64,000 bases of DNA from CBDBEU01 sp965204565. Its GTDB lineage: Bacteria; Pseudomonadota; Alphaproteobacteria; Rhizobiales; TMED25. Position 1 is the first letter of the stretch; each line of letters begins with the position of its first letter. A program made the position numbers and the translations under genes. The notes under the pieces were generated by a model, which was given only the letters and a program-made list of their open reading frames with translations, was not told where the DNA came from and did not search any database. Shown piece after piece: positions 47,914 to 56,551 of this stretch. The DNA lies in assembly GCA_965204565.1 (NCBI GenBank), contig CBDBEU010000004.1, positions 496,001 to 560,000 on the forward strand. The letters run 5' to 3'.

Positions 47914-48300
47914 TCACAGAAAATCGGACGAACAAACAGGATTGATAGAGGTTCTCAGGTTCTTGAAGGCGCTCAGAGTATTTGTCTCGAACCGCCCCAT
48001 TTGGCTTTCTGATGCTGCGTAAGGATCAAAGTTCCGCTGCCCGGCGATCAACCTCATCACTGGATCACGGGCAAGCCGGCTGGCGTCATTAACGTCTTCA
48101 TAACCGGCGATACGGCCAAAAACCGACTGGCGGAACAGGGCAGCCAGTTCATGACGGGAGTTCCTGCCGCTGCGGTTATCGTGAAGTTCCCATGACGCCA
48201 TCCGGGTCAACCCCAGAGCATCGTCCAGTTCCCGAAACAGCAACAAGCCGCCATCCAAGCCACGCTTTGTGCCGTGGAACCGGAGCTTCAATCTCGGTCA
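47914..48300 (-). mobile_element. IS1380-family N-terminal fragment (copy 3)
   Basis: The frame reads KLRFHGTKRGLDGGLLLFRE, LDDALGLTRMASWELHDN, ALFRQSVFGRIAGYEDVND and SQMGRFETNTLSAFKNLR, then leaves the family near 47945. Only the first ~115 residues of an IS1380 transposase remain. It is more divergent from copies 1 and 2 than they are from each other, so it entered separately. It abuts IS5-family copy B2. Confidence 0.78.
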
Positions 48301-48606
48301 AAACCGACGTTTAAAGGTGCTGAAATCGACTCACCCGGAGCTTCCCCACCAAACCACCCATGACCAGTACCTAATGCTTTGAATTGATTCAGAAAACTTG
48401 AATCCATCAAGCCGAATCTGTCAATCCATCTGAGATATGCGGGTTTACTACTTCAGCGGCTTGATACGCTTATATTGCAATCAAGACATCCAGCATCCGA
48501 ATTTGCTGTTCCGTATGACCATATTGAGCTTCAATATTGTAATACTCCCCAAGTTTGTTGAGTACGACGAAGTTGGAGAATGAGCAGTTATTCGGACGCC
48601 CTGAAA
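48301..48606. other. AT-rich spacer between IS remnants
   Basis: About 300 bp of lower-GC DNA. A minus-strand frame ending at 48470 (SNFVVLNKLGEYYNIEAQYG, then HTEQQIRMLDVLIAI) has a protein-like composition but is short, runs into IS DNA and is not recognised. It is perhaps a scrap of a displaced gene. Confidence 0.35.
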
Positions 48607-49190
48607 GACCCTTGGCTTTGAGCGTCTTGGCGTGATGCCGTGGGGATGTCAGCGACAGAGGGTACGATGGCCGCACAGCGCGGGTTGTTCGATCCGGACG
48701 AGCACTACGCGGCGTTATCGAAGTCGGGAGATCCGCTGGAGCGGCTTGCAGGGGGGTATCGACTTCGAGCTCTTCCGGCCAGAGTTGGATGCGACGCTTG
48801 ATCGTTCCGATGGCAGGCAGGGCGGGCGCCGGACGAGACGACCATCCGGCGGTTCCGGGAAGCCCTGGCGCGGACCGGCGCGGTGGAGAAACTCTTCGCC
48901 CGGTTCGACGCGCATCTTGAGGACGCCGGATATCCCGCCATGGGCGGGCAGATCGTCGATGCCACCATCGTGGCGGCCCCGCGCCAGCGCATGACCGATG
49001 CCGGGAAGGAGATCGTCAAGGGTGGGGGCATCCCGCCTGATTGGCAGGCCAATCCCCGGAAACCGGCGCAAAAGGATCGCGACGCGCGTTGGACGCTCAA
49101 GCGAGGGCGCAAGAAGACGAGCCCGGACGGCACGGCGATGGGCGCAATCGCCACGCCGGTGTTCGGCTACAAATCCCATATCAATGCCGT
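48607..49190 (+). mobile_element. IS5-family element copy A2, deleted and fused to IS1380 debris
   Basis: The transposase starts at the ATG at 48667 (MAAQRGLFDPDEHYAALSKS). A G6 run near 48752 puts the next part (GIDFELFRPELDATLDRSDG) out of frame. A 142-bp deletion at an 8-base direct repeat (GGCGCCCG type, compare 265-272 and 407-414 in copy A1) removes the segment after DGRQGGR. The rest reads EKLFARFDAHLEDAGYPAMG, GQIVDATIVAAPRQRM and VFGYKSHINA. At about 49187 it joins IS1380-derived NAVRLRLHALACN in frame. Confidence 0.82.
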
Positions 49191-49216
49191 GCGGCTCCGG
49201 CTTCATGCGCTCGCCT

Positions 49217-49354
49217 GCAATCCCGGCGCGATATACGCCGGCGTCACCGTTCTCGCTGTCCTTCGATCCCCACGACGATGGTCCTGGGTTGCAGATGTCC
49301 GCCCGTGGAGGCAGTATCAACTCGGCGATGGCCGTCATCCCGCGAATGTCGGTT
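49217..49354 (+). repeat. 140-bp block also found at 16259-16398
   Basis: Same block as 16259-16398 in opposite orientation. Here it is joined directly to the IS1380 sequence CTCGCCTGCAA through the short shared sequence GCAATCCCGG. At 16 kb the two lie about 270 bp apart, so this copy looks like a deletion derivative. It ends about 70 bp before the start of the large glycosyltransferase fusion. Confidence 0.75.
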
Positions 49355-49425
49355 AAGGGTCTTACGTATAGTCGCAATTGTATAGTCGTAATGCGGGCAT
49401 CATAAGGATTTTCCGGAGATAGTGC

Positions 49426-52400
49426 ATGGTCGTTCCTTTTGATAATACCTCTGTGGATGAAGAAGAGCAAAGACGGACAGGCCAACAGGAATCGGTGCAT
49501 TCCACACGCGCTTGTCTTCTCGTGCTCGGCATGCACCGATCCGGGACCAGCGCCGTTACGCGGACTTTGAACCTGCTCGGATCGTGCTTGCCCAAGACTG
49601 TTTCGGGTTTTGGAAGGGGCAACGAGGGTGGCCACTGGGAGCCAGCGCCTCTGGTTCTATTGCATGATTCAATGCTTGCGGAAGCTGGAAGTCGCTGGGA
49701 TGACTGGCGGGTCTTTGATCCAGAACTAATTGGATTTAAACGTGCCAGATACTTCAAGAGTGAGATTAAGAGACACATCGTCGAAGAATACGGCGAAGCG
49801 CCACTCATTGTCCTGAAAGATCCTCGTATCTGTCGGTTTGCTGGATTTTATCAAGAGATGCTGGGAGAACTCGATGTCGAGCCCCTGTTTGTTCTGACGC
49901 ATCGCAACCCATTGGCTGTGATTGCCTCGCTCCAGGAGCGAGACAACATGACGCGGGGATTTGCAAGCCTGCTTTGGTTGCGCCATGTCCTTGATGCAGA
50001 GTTCGCGACGCGCGGCAGGCCGCGGGCCTTTGTGTCTTACGAAGAGTTCCTAGACGGCTGGCGCAAGCAGGCGCGCCAAATTGCACAAGCGCTGTCCCTG
50101 TCATGGCCGCGGCCGCAGGAAGAAGCAGCGGCTGAGATCGAAAATCATCTGTCGTATGATCTGCAACACCATGATGCCGCAATGAGCACGCTGGAAGCTG
50201 ATCCTGAAGTCGTTGGCTGGATCAAGACGGCCTATCGGGCGTTGTGTGGCCTGTCGCAGCAGGCGAACAGCGAAGCGGCACTGGCCGCGCTTGACCGCGT
50301 GCGAGTGGAGTTCGAGGCAGCCGCGCTGGTTTTCGGTGAGGCGACGTTCCCGGAGTTGAATGCGCGGGAACGGCGGCTAACAAACGCCCGTGATCGCTTT
50401 GCCGGAGAAGCGCAACAGGCTGTGGCCGATGTGCAGCGCCTGAACTCAGAATCTCAATCTTACAAAAGCTGGTTAGACACAATCCTGGCTGAGTCATCAC
50501 AAAAAGATCAGCGGATTGATGCACTTTCTACAGAATTAGATCAGATCGGCGAGCAATTGAAACAGAAAGCTCTGCAGTCCGAATCAGATAGGATGGTGAT
50601 CACTGAAATTATCTCGAAATCTTCACAAAAAGAGCAGCGGATTGAGGCTCTTTCTACAGAATTAGAGCGGATCGCCGAAGAGTCAAGAGATGTCGTGTGT
50701 CGACTTGAATCTTTCATTGCCGAACAGGCAACCGCCAACATCGAACCTTCCGGTGCGCAGCCGGATATTTTCCTATTCTCTATTATCCCATGGGATTTTC
50801 GCCAACAACGACCGCAGCACATTGCCAAATTTTTATCTGCCAAACGGCGGGTATTCTACTTTGAAATGGAGCTCTCTTCAGGGGGGCTGTCGGTCGCAAA
50901 GGTAGCAGAGAATCTCTATCGGGTGAGATTACCGCGCGCCACGATCGGCTTGATTCTGCCCTACAGCGGTCAGCCGAGTTCAGATCAGATTCGAAGTTGG
51001 CTGTCCGCCTTCTATTCCTTTATCGATCAGGTAAACGCTACAGCCTTCAAGCAGGTCCTCATTCAGCATCCATTTTGGTGGCAGTTTCTGCAGCATCTCT
51101 CCCCTGAATTTCAGATTGTTGTCGACTGTATGGACGATATCAGCGGTTTCGATCTGACCGTGCCGCACAACCTGACATCTGAGCAGAACATGCTGCAGAA
51201 ATGCGACAAGCTGGTCGTCAGTTCTCAGTACCTCTACAACAAATATCAGGCCTATGATCTACCCGCCCTGATACGCAATGGCTGTGAAATCGAGCATTTT
51301 ACAGAAACCGGAAGCGTCGATGGCATACCGAATTTCCTCCTAGCGAGTGGTTTTTCGAAGCGGCCAGGCAAGATTTACATTGGCTATGTCGGGGCAATCG
51401 CTGAATGGTTCGATGCCGAACTTTTGGCGAATGTCGCACGGGGCGAGCAAGATTTCGAGTTTCATCTTTGTGGAGGAGTGACATCAGCAGATGCTGCCAA
51501 ACTCGATGAGTTGGACAATGTCACCATGTATGGAGAAATTCCGTACGATGACGTGCCCGGCTTTCTGGAGCAGATGGATGTCCTGACCATCCCCTTCAAA
51601 CTCATTCCGCTCATTCACGCCTGCGACCCGGTAAAATTTTACGAGTATTCGGCCATGGGAAAGCCTACGGTGACGACGCCGCTCCCGGAACTTGCGCGGG
51701 TAGAGCAACTCGTTTTTTTTGCAGAAACGGCGAAAGAATTTGCGCGTCAGGTGAGGCGTGCCCATGAGAAGTGTGGCGATAGCGCTTTCCGAGCGGCACT
51801 AAGGGACTATGCCGCCGATCATACGTGGCAGAAACGTGGTGCGAAATTTGAAGAGGTGCTGACAAATTTCCCGTTGGTATCTGTGATTATTCTTTCCTGT
51901 GGCATGCCCATTTGGGTTAAGGCGGCGCTGCAATCGTTATACGCAGGGAGCGCACATTATCCGAATCTTGAGGTCGTAGTCGTCGATAACGGGTCTCCTC
52001 CCGCGGCGCTAGCGGAGCTTGGCGCTTGCACGGCGGAGTACGCGGACGTTTCGTTGATCGAGAATGGGGAAAATCTGGGTTTTGCACGCGGCAACAATGT
52101 TGGACTGAAGGCCGCCTCGGGCGAGTTTGTCCTACTTTTGAACAATGATACCTTTTTAGCGCCGGGTGCAATTCACGCTATGGTTCGCCATCTTCAGCGA
52201 AATCCCGGAATCGGAGTTGTCGGTCCGCTTACAAACAATATTGGCAACGAAGCCATGCTCCCCGTCAATTACGGAAACATGGAGGAGATGAAGCTGATCG
52301 CCCGTGAGTGCACAACGGGATATCGTGGCCAATTTACTCCGATCCGGGTTGCTGCCTATTTCGCCGTAATGTTTCGCAAGCAGGACCTCGGTCTGTTCGG

Positions 52401-52671
52401 CCTGCTTTGCGAAGAGTACGGTCTTGGCATGTTCGAGGACGACGATCATTGTGAAGTCATCCGCTCGAAGGGGTATCTGTGCGCAATCGCCGAGGACGCC
52501 TTCATCCATCATCACCTATCCGCTACTTTCGATACGGAGATGGATGCCGAGCGCAAAGAAGCGTTGTTCGACAGGAACCAGGCAATCTTTGAGGAAAAGT
52601 GGGGCCCTTGGCAGCCTCATCAGTACCGGCAATCAAGGCCTGCATCAGACCTGGAGCGGAGTGGTGAATAG
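49426..52671 (+). CDS. sulfotransferase-glycosyltransferase-glycosyltransferase fusion protein
   Basis: A single 1081-residue frame with three enzyme-like domains. Residues ~30-240 resemble a sulfotransferase: the PAPS-binding loop LVLGMHRSGTSAVTRTL (33-49), then IVLKDPRICRF and FVLTHRNPLAVIASL. Residues ~320-435 are coiled coil with a 42-residue internal repeat (SSQKDQRIDALSTEL at 357, SSQKEQRIEALSTEL at 399). Residues ~446-812 resemble a GT4-type transferase (PWDFRQQRPQHIAKFL, VDCMDDISGF, DPVKFYEYSAMGKPTVTTPL). Residues ~816-1060 are a GT2 domain (VSVIILSC, VVVDNGSPP, ENLGFARGNNVGL, LLLNNDTF). There is no signal peptide, so it is probably cytoplasmic or membrane-associated and acts on surface glycan. 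Base composition is lower in GC than its neighbours. CGGAG lies 8 bases before the ATG. Confidence 0.85.
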   Translation: MVVPFDNTSVDEEEQRRTGQQESVHSTRACLLVLGMHRSGTSAVTRTLNLLGSCLPKTVSGFGRGNEGGHWEPAPLVLLHDSMLAEAGSRWDDWRVFDPELIGFKRARYFKSEIKRHIVEEYGEAPLIVLKDPRICRFAGFYQEMLGELDVEPLFVLTHRNPLAVIASLQERDNMTRGFASLLWLRHVLDAEFATRGRPRAFVSYEEFLDGWRKQARQIAQALSLSWPRPQEEAAAEIENHLSYDLQHHDAAMSTLEADPEVVGWIKTAYRALCGLSQQANSEAALAALDRVRVEFEAAALVFGEATFPELNARERRLTNARDRFAGEAQQAVADVQRLNSESQSYKSWLDTILAESSQKDQRIDALSTELDQIGEQLKQKALQSESDRMVITEIISKSSQKEQRIEALSTELERIAEESRDVVCRLESFIAEQATANIEPSGAQPDIFLFSIIPWDFRQQRPQHIAKFLSAKRRVFYFEMELSSGGLSVAKVAENLYRVRLPRATIGLILPYSGQPSSDQIRSWLSAFYSFIDQVNATAFKQVLIQHPFWWQFLQHLSPEFQIVVDCMDDISGFDLTVPHNLTSEQNMLQKCDKLVVSSQYLYNKYQAYDLPALIRNGCEIEHFTETGSVDGIPNFLLASGFSKRPGKIYIGYVGAIAEWFDAELLANVARGEQDFEFHLCGGVTSADAAKLDELDNVTMYGEIPYDDVPGFLEQMDVLTIPFKLIPLIHACDPVKFYEYSAMGKPTVTTPLPELARVEQLVFFAETAKEFARQVRRAHEKCGDSAFRAALRDYAADHTWQKRGAKFEEVLTNFPLVSVIILSCGMPIWVKAALQSLYAGSAHYPNLEVVVVDNGSPPAALAELGACTAEYADVSLIENGENLGFARGNNVGLKAASGEFVLLLNNDTFLAPGAIHAMVRHLQRNPGIGVVGPLTNNIGNEAMLPVNYGNMEEMKLIARECTTGYRGQFTPIRVAAYFAVMFRKQDLGLFGLLCEEYGLGMFEDDDHCEVIRSKGYLCAIAEDAFIHHHLSATFDTEMDAERKEALFDRNQAIFEEKWGPWQPHQYRQSRPASDLERSGE

Positions 52672-53037
52672 ACGAGATTGACGATCAGCTTGATCAATAT
52701 GGCAATTACAAAATTAAGCACATTTCCTCGTCCTTTAGAGTTCCTTTACCGCAGGTTGCGTTCTAAGCGTTCGATGTTTAGGTGTGGCAGCACTGACGAT
52801 TGCCAGATGGTCCCATCACACGCGCTCTACTTGAATAAAATCCGGGAAAACCGCATAACCATTTAATGGGCCATGAGCCTGATGGAGGCTTCTATTTTCC
52901 GTTGTTCGGAGAGCGGCTGAGCGAATGGGGCGTGGATATACGTCGGCGCCGGTCTCCTCGGCGGGGAGTTCTGAGGCCGAAGGGCTTGCATTCGGGCATT
53001 CCGCGCTATGCAGGACAAAAGTTTGAAATGGGGCTGG
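52672..53037. other. spacer between the glycosyltransferase fusion and gltA leader
   Basis: Contains a 62-codon frame at 52678-52866 (MTISLINMAITKLSTFPRPL) with no ribosome site and no recognised family. The frame of gltA is open upstream to 52866 but not conserved there. CTTGCA near 52987 and CTATGC near 53008 could be a weak promoter for gltA, with short (~15 bp) spacing. Nothing else is seen. Confidence 0.45.
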
Positions 53038-53064
53038 CCGCCACGCGTTGCCGTGGCGGTTTTT
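53038..53064 (+). terminator. intrinsic terminator or attenuator in the gltA leader
   Basis: CCGCCACG (53038-53045) and CGTGGCGG (53052-53059) form an 8-bp perfect stem with a 6-base loop, followed by five T residues. It points toward gltA, 87 bp before its ATG. It either ends upstream transcription or acts as an attenuator if the gltA promoter lies upstream of it. Confidence 0.75.
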
Positions 53065-53150
53065 CAGATATAAACCCCAAAGGCCAGTTTCACTGGAAGC
53101 GCCCTCCCCCATCGTCGCTTCAAGAACATCATTATCCGGAGGCAATTTCC

Positions 53151-54458
53151 ATGACCAATTACACCAAAAACATGCTGCCGCCGGCGACGCTCAATATCGG
53201 TGATGCGAGCTATGATCTGCCGGTATACGAGCCAACAATAGGCCCAAAAGTCGTTGATATTTCTGCGCTTTATGGTGCAGCCGGCATTTTCACTTACGAT
53301 CCGGGTTTTACCTCAACGGCGAGTTGTGCCTCGAAGATCACGTTCATCAATGGCGACAAGGGAATTTTGCTGTATCGCGGCTATCCGATTGAGGATCTGG
53401 TCGGAAAGTCTGATTTTCTCGAGATCTGCTATTTACTGCTGGATGGTGAGTTGCCCAACAAGGAGCAGAAGAGCGAATTCGACCACGCGATCACCTATCA
53501 CACCATGCTGCATGAGCAGATGAACCGCTTCTACACCGGCTTCCGCCGCGATGCGCATCCAATGGCGATCACCTGTGGCGTGGTTGGTGCGCTATCAGCA
53601 TTTTACCACGACTCGACAGATATCAACGATCCGCATCAGCGCATGATTGCAAGCCGGCGGATGATCGCCAAAATGCCGACAATCGCAGCCATGGCGTATA
53701 AATACTCCGTCGGCCAGCCGTTCAGCGCTCCGCGCAACAATCTCGATTATGCGTCCAATTTCCTGCATATGTGCTTCTCGGTGCCTTGCGAGAACTATGA
53801 AGTCGATCCGGTGCTGGCACGCGCCATGGACCGCATCTTCGTGCTGCATGCAGATCACGAACAAAATGCGTCCGCGGCCACGGTGCGGCTTGCAGGTTCG
53901 TCAGGCGCCAATCCGTTTGCCTGCATCGCCGCCGGCATTGCCTCCTTGTGGGGTCCGGCCCATGGCGGTGCCAATGAGGCAGCTCTCAACATGCTTGAGG
54001 AAATCGGCACCAAGGACCGAATTCCTGAATTCATCGAGCGTGCCAAGGATCGTGATGATCCGTTCCGGCTGATGGGTTTTGGCCATCGTGTCTACAAGAA
54101 CTACGACCCGCGCGCACGCATCATGCAGGCCAGCTGCTATGAGGTACTGGATTCGACCGGCAAACGCGATGAACCGCTGCTGCAAGTCGCCATGGAACTT
54201 GAGAAGATCGCGCTGGAAGATGATTATTTTGTTGACCGCAAGCTGTATCCAAATGTCGATTTTTATTCCGGCATCATTCTGAACGCCCTCGGCTTTCCCA
54301 AATCCATGTTTACGGTTCTATTCGCCGTTGCACGTACCGTTGGCTGGATTGCCCAGTGGAATGAGATGATCGAGGATCCGGAACAGCGCATCGGCCGACC
54401 GCGCCAGCTTTATACCGGATTTGAACAGCGCACTTATGTACCGATGGAAAAACGCTGA
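53151..54458 (+). CDS. gltA: citrate synthase (type II)
   Basis: The 435-residue enzyme condenses acetyl-CoA and oxaloacetate to citrate. Family signatures are FTYDPGFTSTASCASKITFI and LLYRGYPIEDL, the catalytic His region LHADHEQNASAATVR, GPAHGGANEAALNM, and the His/Asp region MGFGHRVYKNYDPRA. VDFYSGIILNALGFPKSMFT is typical of the hexameric NADH-sensitive Gram-negative type. GGAGG lies 10 bases before the ATG at 53151. lpxB converges on it with a 20-bp gap. In many relatives gltX lies just upstream; here the IS-rich island does. Confidence 0.97.
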   Translation: MTNYTKNMLPPATLNIGDASYDLPVYEPTIGPKVVDISALYGAAGIFTYDPGFTSTASCASKITFINGDKGILLYRGYPIEDLVGKSDFLEICYLLLDGELPNKEQKSEFDHAITYHTMLHEQMNRFYTGFRRDAHPMAITCGVVGALSAFYHDSTDINDPHQRMIASRRMIAKMPTIAAMAYKYSVGQPFSAPRNNLDYASNFLHMCFSVPCENYEVDPVLARAMDRIFVLHADHEQNASAATVRLAGSSGANPFACIAAGIASLWGPAHGGANEAALNMLEEIGTKDRIPEFIERAKDRDDPFRLMGFGHRVYKNYDPRARIMQASCYEVLDSTGKRDEPLLQVAMELEKIALEDDYFVDRKLYPNVDFYSGIILNALGFPKSMFTVLFAVARTVGWIAQWNEMIEDPEQRIGRPRQLYTGFEQRTYVPMEKR

Positions 54459-54478
54459 TCGCACACCAGTGCGGGCGT

Positions 54479-55684
54479 TCAGGCGTCGGCGTTTGCAATT
54501 GAGGTCCGGTTGACCGCTCCCAAAACGATCTGCGCTGCTCGGTTGCTGGGCGGCGTACCATCGCCTGTGACTTTGGTGGCAATCAGATCAAGGGCTGCCA
54601 ATTGAGCCTCACGCGCCTTGCTCTGGACCAATAGCGGAGCGATGCACTCGGCCAGACGAACACCGGTGCATTCGCCCTGAAACAGCGCAGGAACCGGCGT
54701 ATCACCGTGGACCAGATTGGCGAGCACAAACGAGCGAACAGATGCGTGCCTCATAAGGACCGGCAATATGAAGGCCACGACTGGTTCTGTACGATAGCCC
54801 ACGACCATTGGTGTACGTGCAAGAGCGAGCTCCAAGGTAGCGGTACCCGAGGCGACAATCGCCGCATCTGCAATCGTCATGGCGGCACGGCGATCTTCCG
54901 GCTCACTGACAATCATCGGATGCAGAGGCCAATCCATGGTCTCGCGCTCAAGTTCTGACCGCAAACGCGGCAGCGTCGGCATCACCACCGGTATCGGGCC
55001 ACTGGATGAGGCCAGGATCGACAGGGCATCGCGAAATGGCCTACACAGGCGTTTCAACTCACTGCGCCTGCTTCCGGGCATTACAGCAAGAACGGGCCGG
55101 CCGGCAGGTTCCAGACTTGTTCGCAGAGCTGCAATTCGCGCCTCATCGACCGTGCCGTTCTCGACCGCCGGGTGGCCGACATAATTGCATGGTGGACCAC
55201 CAAGATGCGAAAAAACGCCCGGCTCGAAAGGCAGCAAGGCCATGACCTGGTCGACAAAGCCTCGCATTTCGCGCGCCCGTCCAGACCGCCATGCCCAAAC
55301 GCTTGGTGCCACATAGTCGATGACCGGAAGACTGGACATGCGCGCGCGCGCGCGCCGGGCAACACGGTGACTGAATTCGGGACAGTCTATTATGACCAGA
55401 ATATCGGGCTGGCGATCGACGATGAAATTGACAGCTTGATACAACCGGCGGGCAATCCGCGGCAATTGTCGCATAATCGCAAGCGGCCCCATCACTGCGA
55501 TATCGTCCATCTGGAAGCATGAATTCAAACCGCGTGCTTCCATTTCCGGGCCGCCGACGCCGAAAAATTCACACGCAGGCGCTCTGTTCACCAGGGCATC
55601 CATCAACGCCGCGCCAAGATGATCGCCGGACGCCTCGCCAGCAACGAGGGCGATACGGAGCTTGTTCACTGAACTGCCGGTCAT
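54479..55684 (-). CDS. lpxB: lipid-A-disaccharide synthase
   Basis: The 401-residue GT19 enzyme joins UDP-2,3-diacylglucosamine and lipid X to form the lipid A disaccharide at the inner membrane. Motifs include VAGEASGDHLGAALM, FFGVGGPEMEARG, DYVAPSVWAWRSGRA, VMPGSRRSELKRL, and near the C-terminus ASGTATLELAL and LANLVHGDTPVPALFQ. Its ATG overlaps the lpxI stop by 4 bp, so it is translationally coupled. It is the last gene of the envelope operon in this window. Confidence 0.97.
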   Translation of the reverse strand: MTGSSVNKLRIALVAGEASGDHLGAALMDALVNRAPACEFFGVGGPEMEARGLNSCFQMDDIAVMGPLAIMRQLPRIARRLYQAVNFIVDRQPDILVIIDCPEFSHRVARRARARMSSLPVIDYVAPSVWAWRSGRAREMRGFVDQVMALLPFEPGVFSHLGGPPCNYVGHPAVENGTVDEARIAALRTSLEPAGRPVLAVMPGSRRSELKRLCRPFRDALSILASSSGPIPVVMPTLPRLRSELERETMDWPLHPMIVSEPEDRRAAMTIADAAIVASGTATLELALARTPMVVGYRTEPVVAFILPVLMRHASVRSFVLANLVHGDTPVPALFQGECTGVRLAECIAPLLVQSKAREAQLAALDLIATKVTGDGTPPSNRAAQIVLGAVNRTSIANADA

Positions 55685-56535
55685 GATATCGCGTCGCGGC
55701 CAGCGCCCGGATCAAGGGCGGTCAGGAACATGCCACGTTGATCGGCCAGGCTCACCATCTCGTCGACATCGACGGCAAGAACACGCTCTCCGGCAACAAC
55801 GATGCCGGCAAGGCCTGCAGCAGCGGCCAGTTCCACCGTCCGGGGGCCAACGGTCGGCATGTCAACCCGAAGATCCTGGACCGGCTGCGGCCATTTGATG
55901 ATAACGCCTACTCTCTTGGCATTGGGCACCTTATTGAGCAGGGCCACGCGTTCCAGCATGGCATCGGTGCCTTCGGCGGCCTCCACCGCCAGAACACGTC
56001 CACGCGCCACACATACGCATTGACCGATATCCAGGGCACCAAGCTGGTGAACCGCCCTCAATCCGACCTCAATATCACGCTGATCGCGGGCAGCGGGGTT
56101 GATCCGGCAATGATCGCCGGGAGGAAACAAGAGCTGAGGCGCAACCTCATGCGCGCCGCGTACCGTAAAGCCTTCCCGTTCAAAGAAACAAACAATCCGG
56201 GACAGAAGCCTTGCATCTCCGCTCCAGAGAAGGTCGAGGTTCTTCAACAACGTCCAAACTAACGAGGGGCCAGCGTCCCGCCGCCACTTTGTGGGGCGAT
56301 GCACCTTGCCGATGAGAACAAGCTCGCGGCATCCGGCATCGCGCATTGCCCGCATGATTTCCGCGCACTGTCCGATGCGCAGTCTTGCCACAACAAAATC
56401 GCTGAAATCAGCGGCCGCAAAACCTTCAAGCGCAACGATGAAAACCTCGCGCCCGCTGGCTCGTGCACTCTGCGCCACGCTTAAAGGGAGAGGGCCTCCA
56501 CCGGCAATAATTGCGAGCTTTTCGCGATCTGCCAT
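55681..56535 (-). CDS. lpxI: UDP-2,3-diacylglucosamine pyrophosphatase LpxI
   Basis: The 284-residue LpxI (DUF1009) protein hydrolyses UDP-2,3-diacylglucosamine to lipid X, replacing LpxH in alphaproteobacteria. Visible motifs are LAIIAGGGPLPLSVAQ at the N-terminus, VLIGKVHRPTKW, EAAEGTDAMLERVA and MPTVGPRTVELAAAAGLAG. The ATG at 56535 (MADREKLAII) fits family length. The gene lies 16 bp after lpxA and overlaps lpxB by 4 bp. Confidence 0.96.
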   Translation of the reverse strand: MADREKLAIIAGGGPLPLSVAQSARASGREVFIVALEGFAAADFSDFVVARLRIGQCAEIMRAMRDAGCRELVLIGKVHRPTKWRRDAGPSLVWTLLKNLDLLWSGDARLLSRIVCFFEREGFTVRGAHEVAPQLLFPPGDHCRINPAARDQRDIEVGLRAVHQLGALDIGQCVCVARGRVLAVEAAEGTDAMLERVALLNKVPNAKRVGVIIKWPQPVQDLRVDMPTVGPRTVELAAAAGLAGIVVAGERVLAVDVDEMVSLADQRGMFLTALDPGAGRDAIS

Positions 56536-56551
56536 TCCGCTACCGCGCGCC

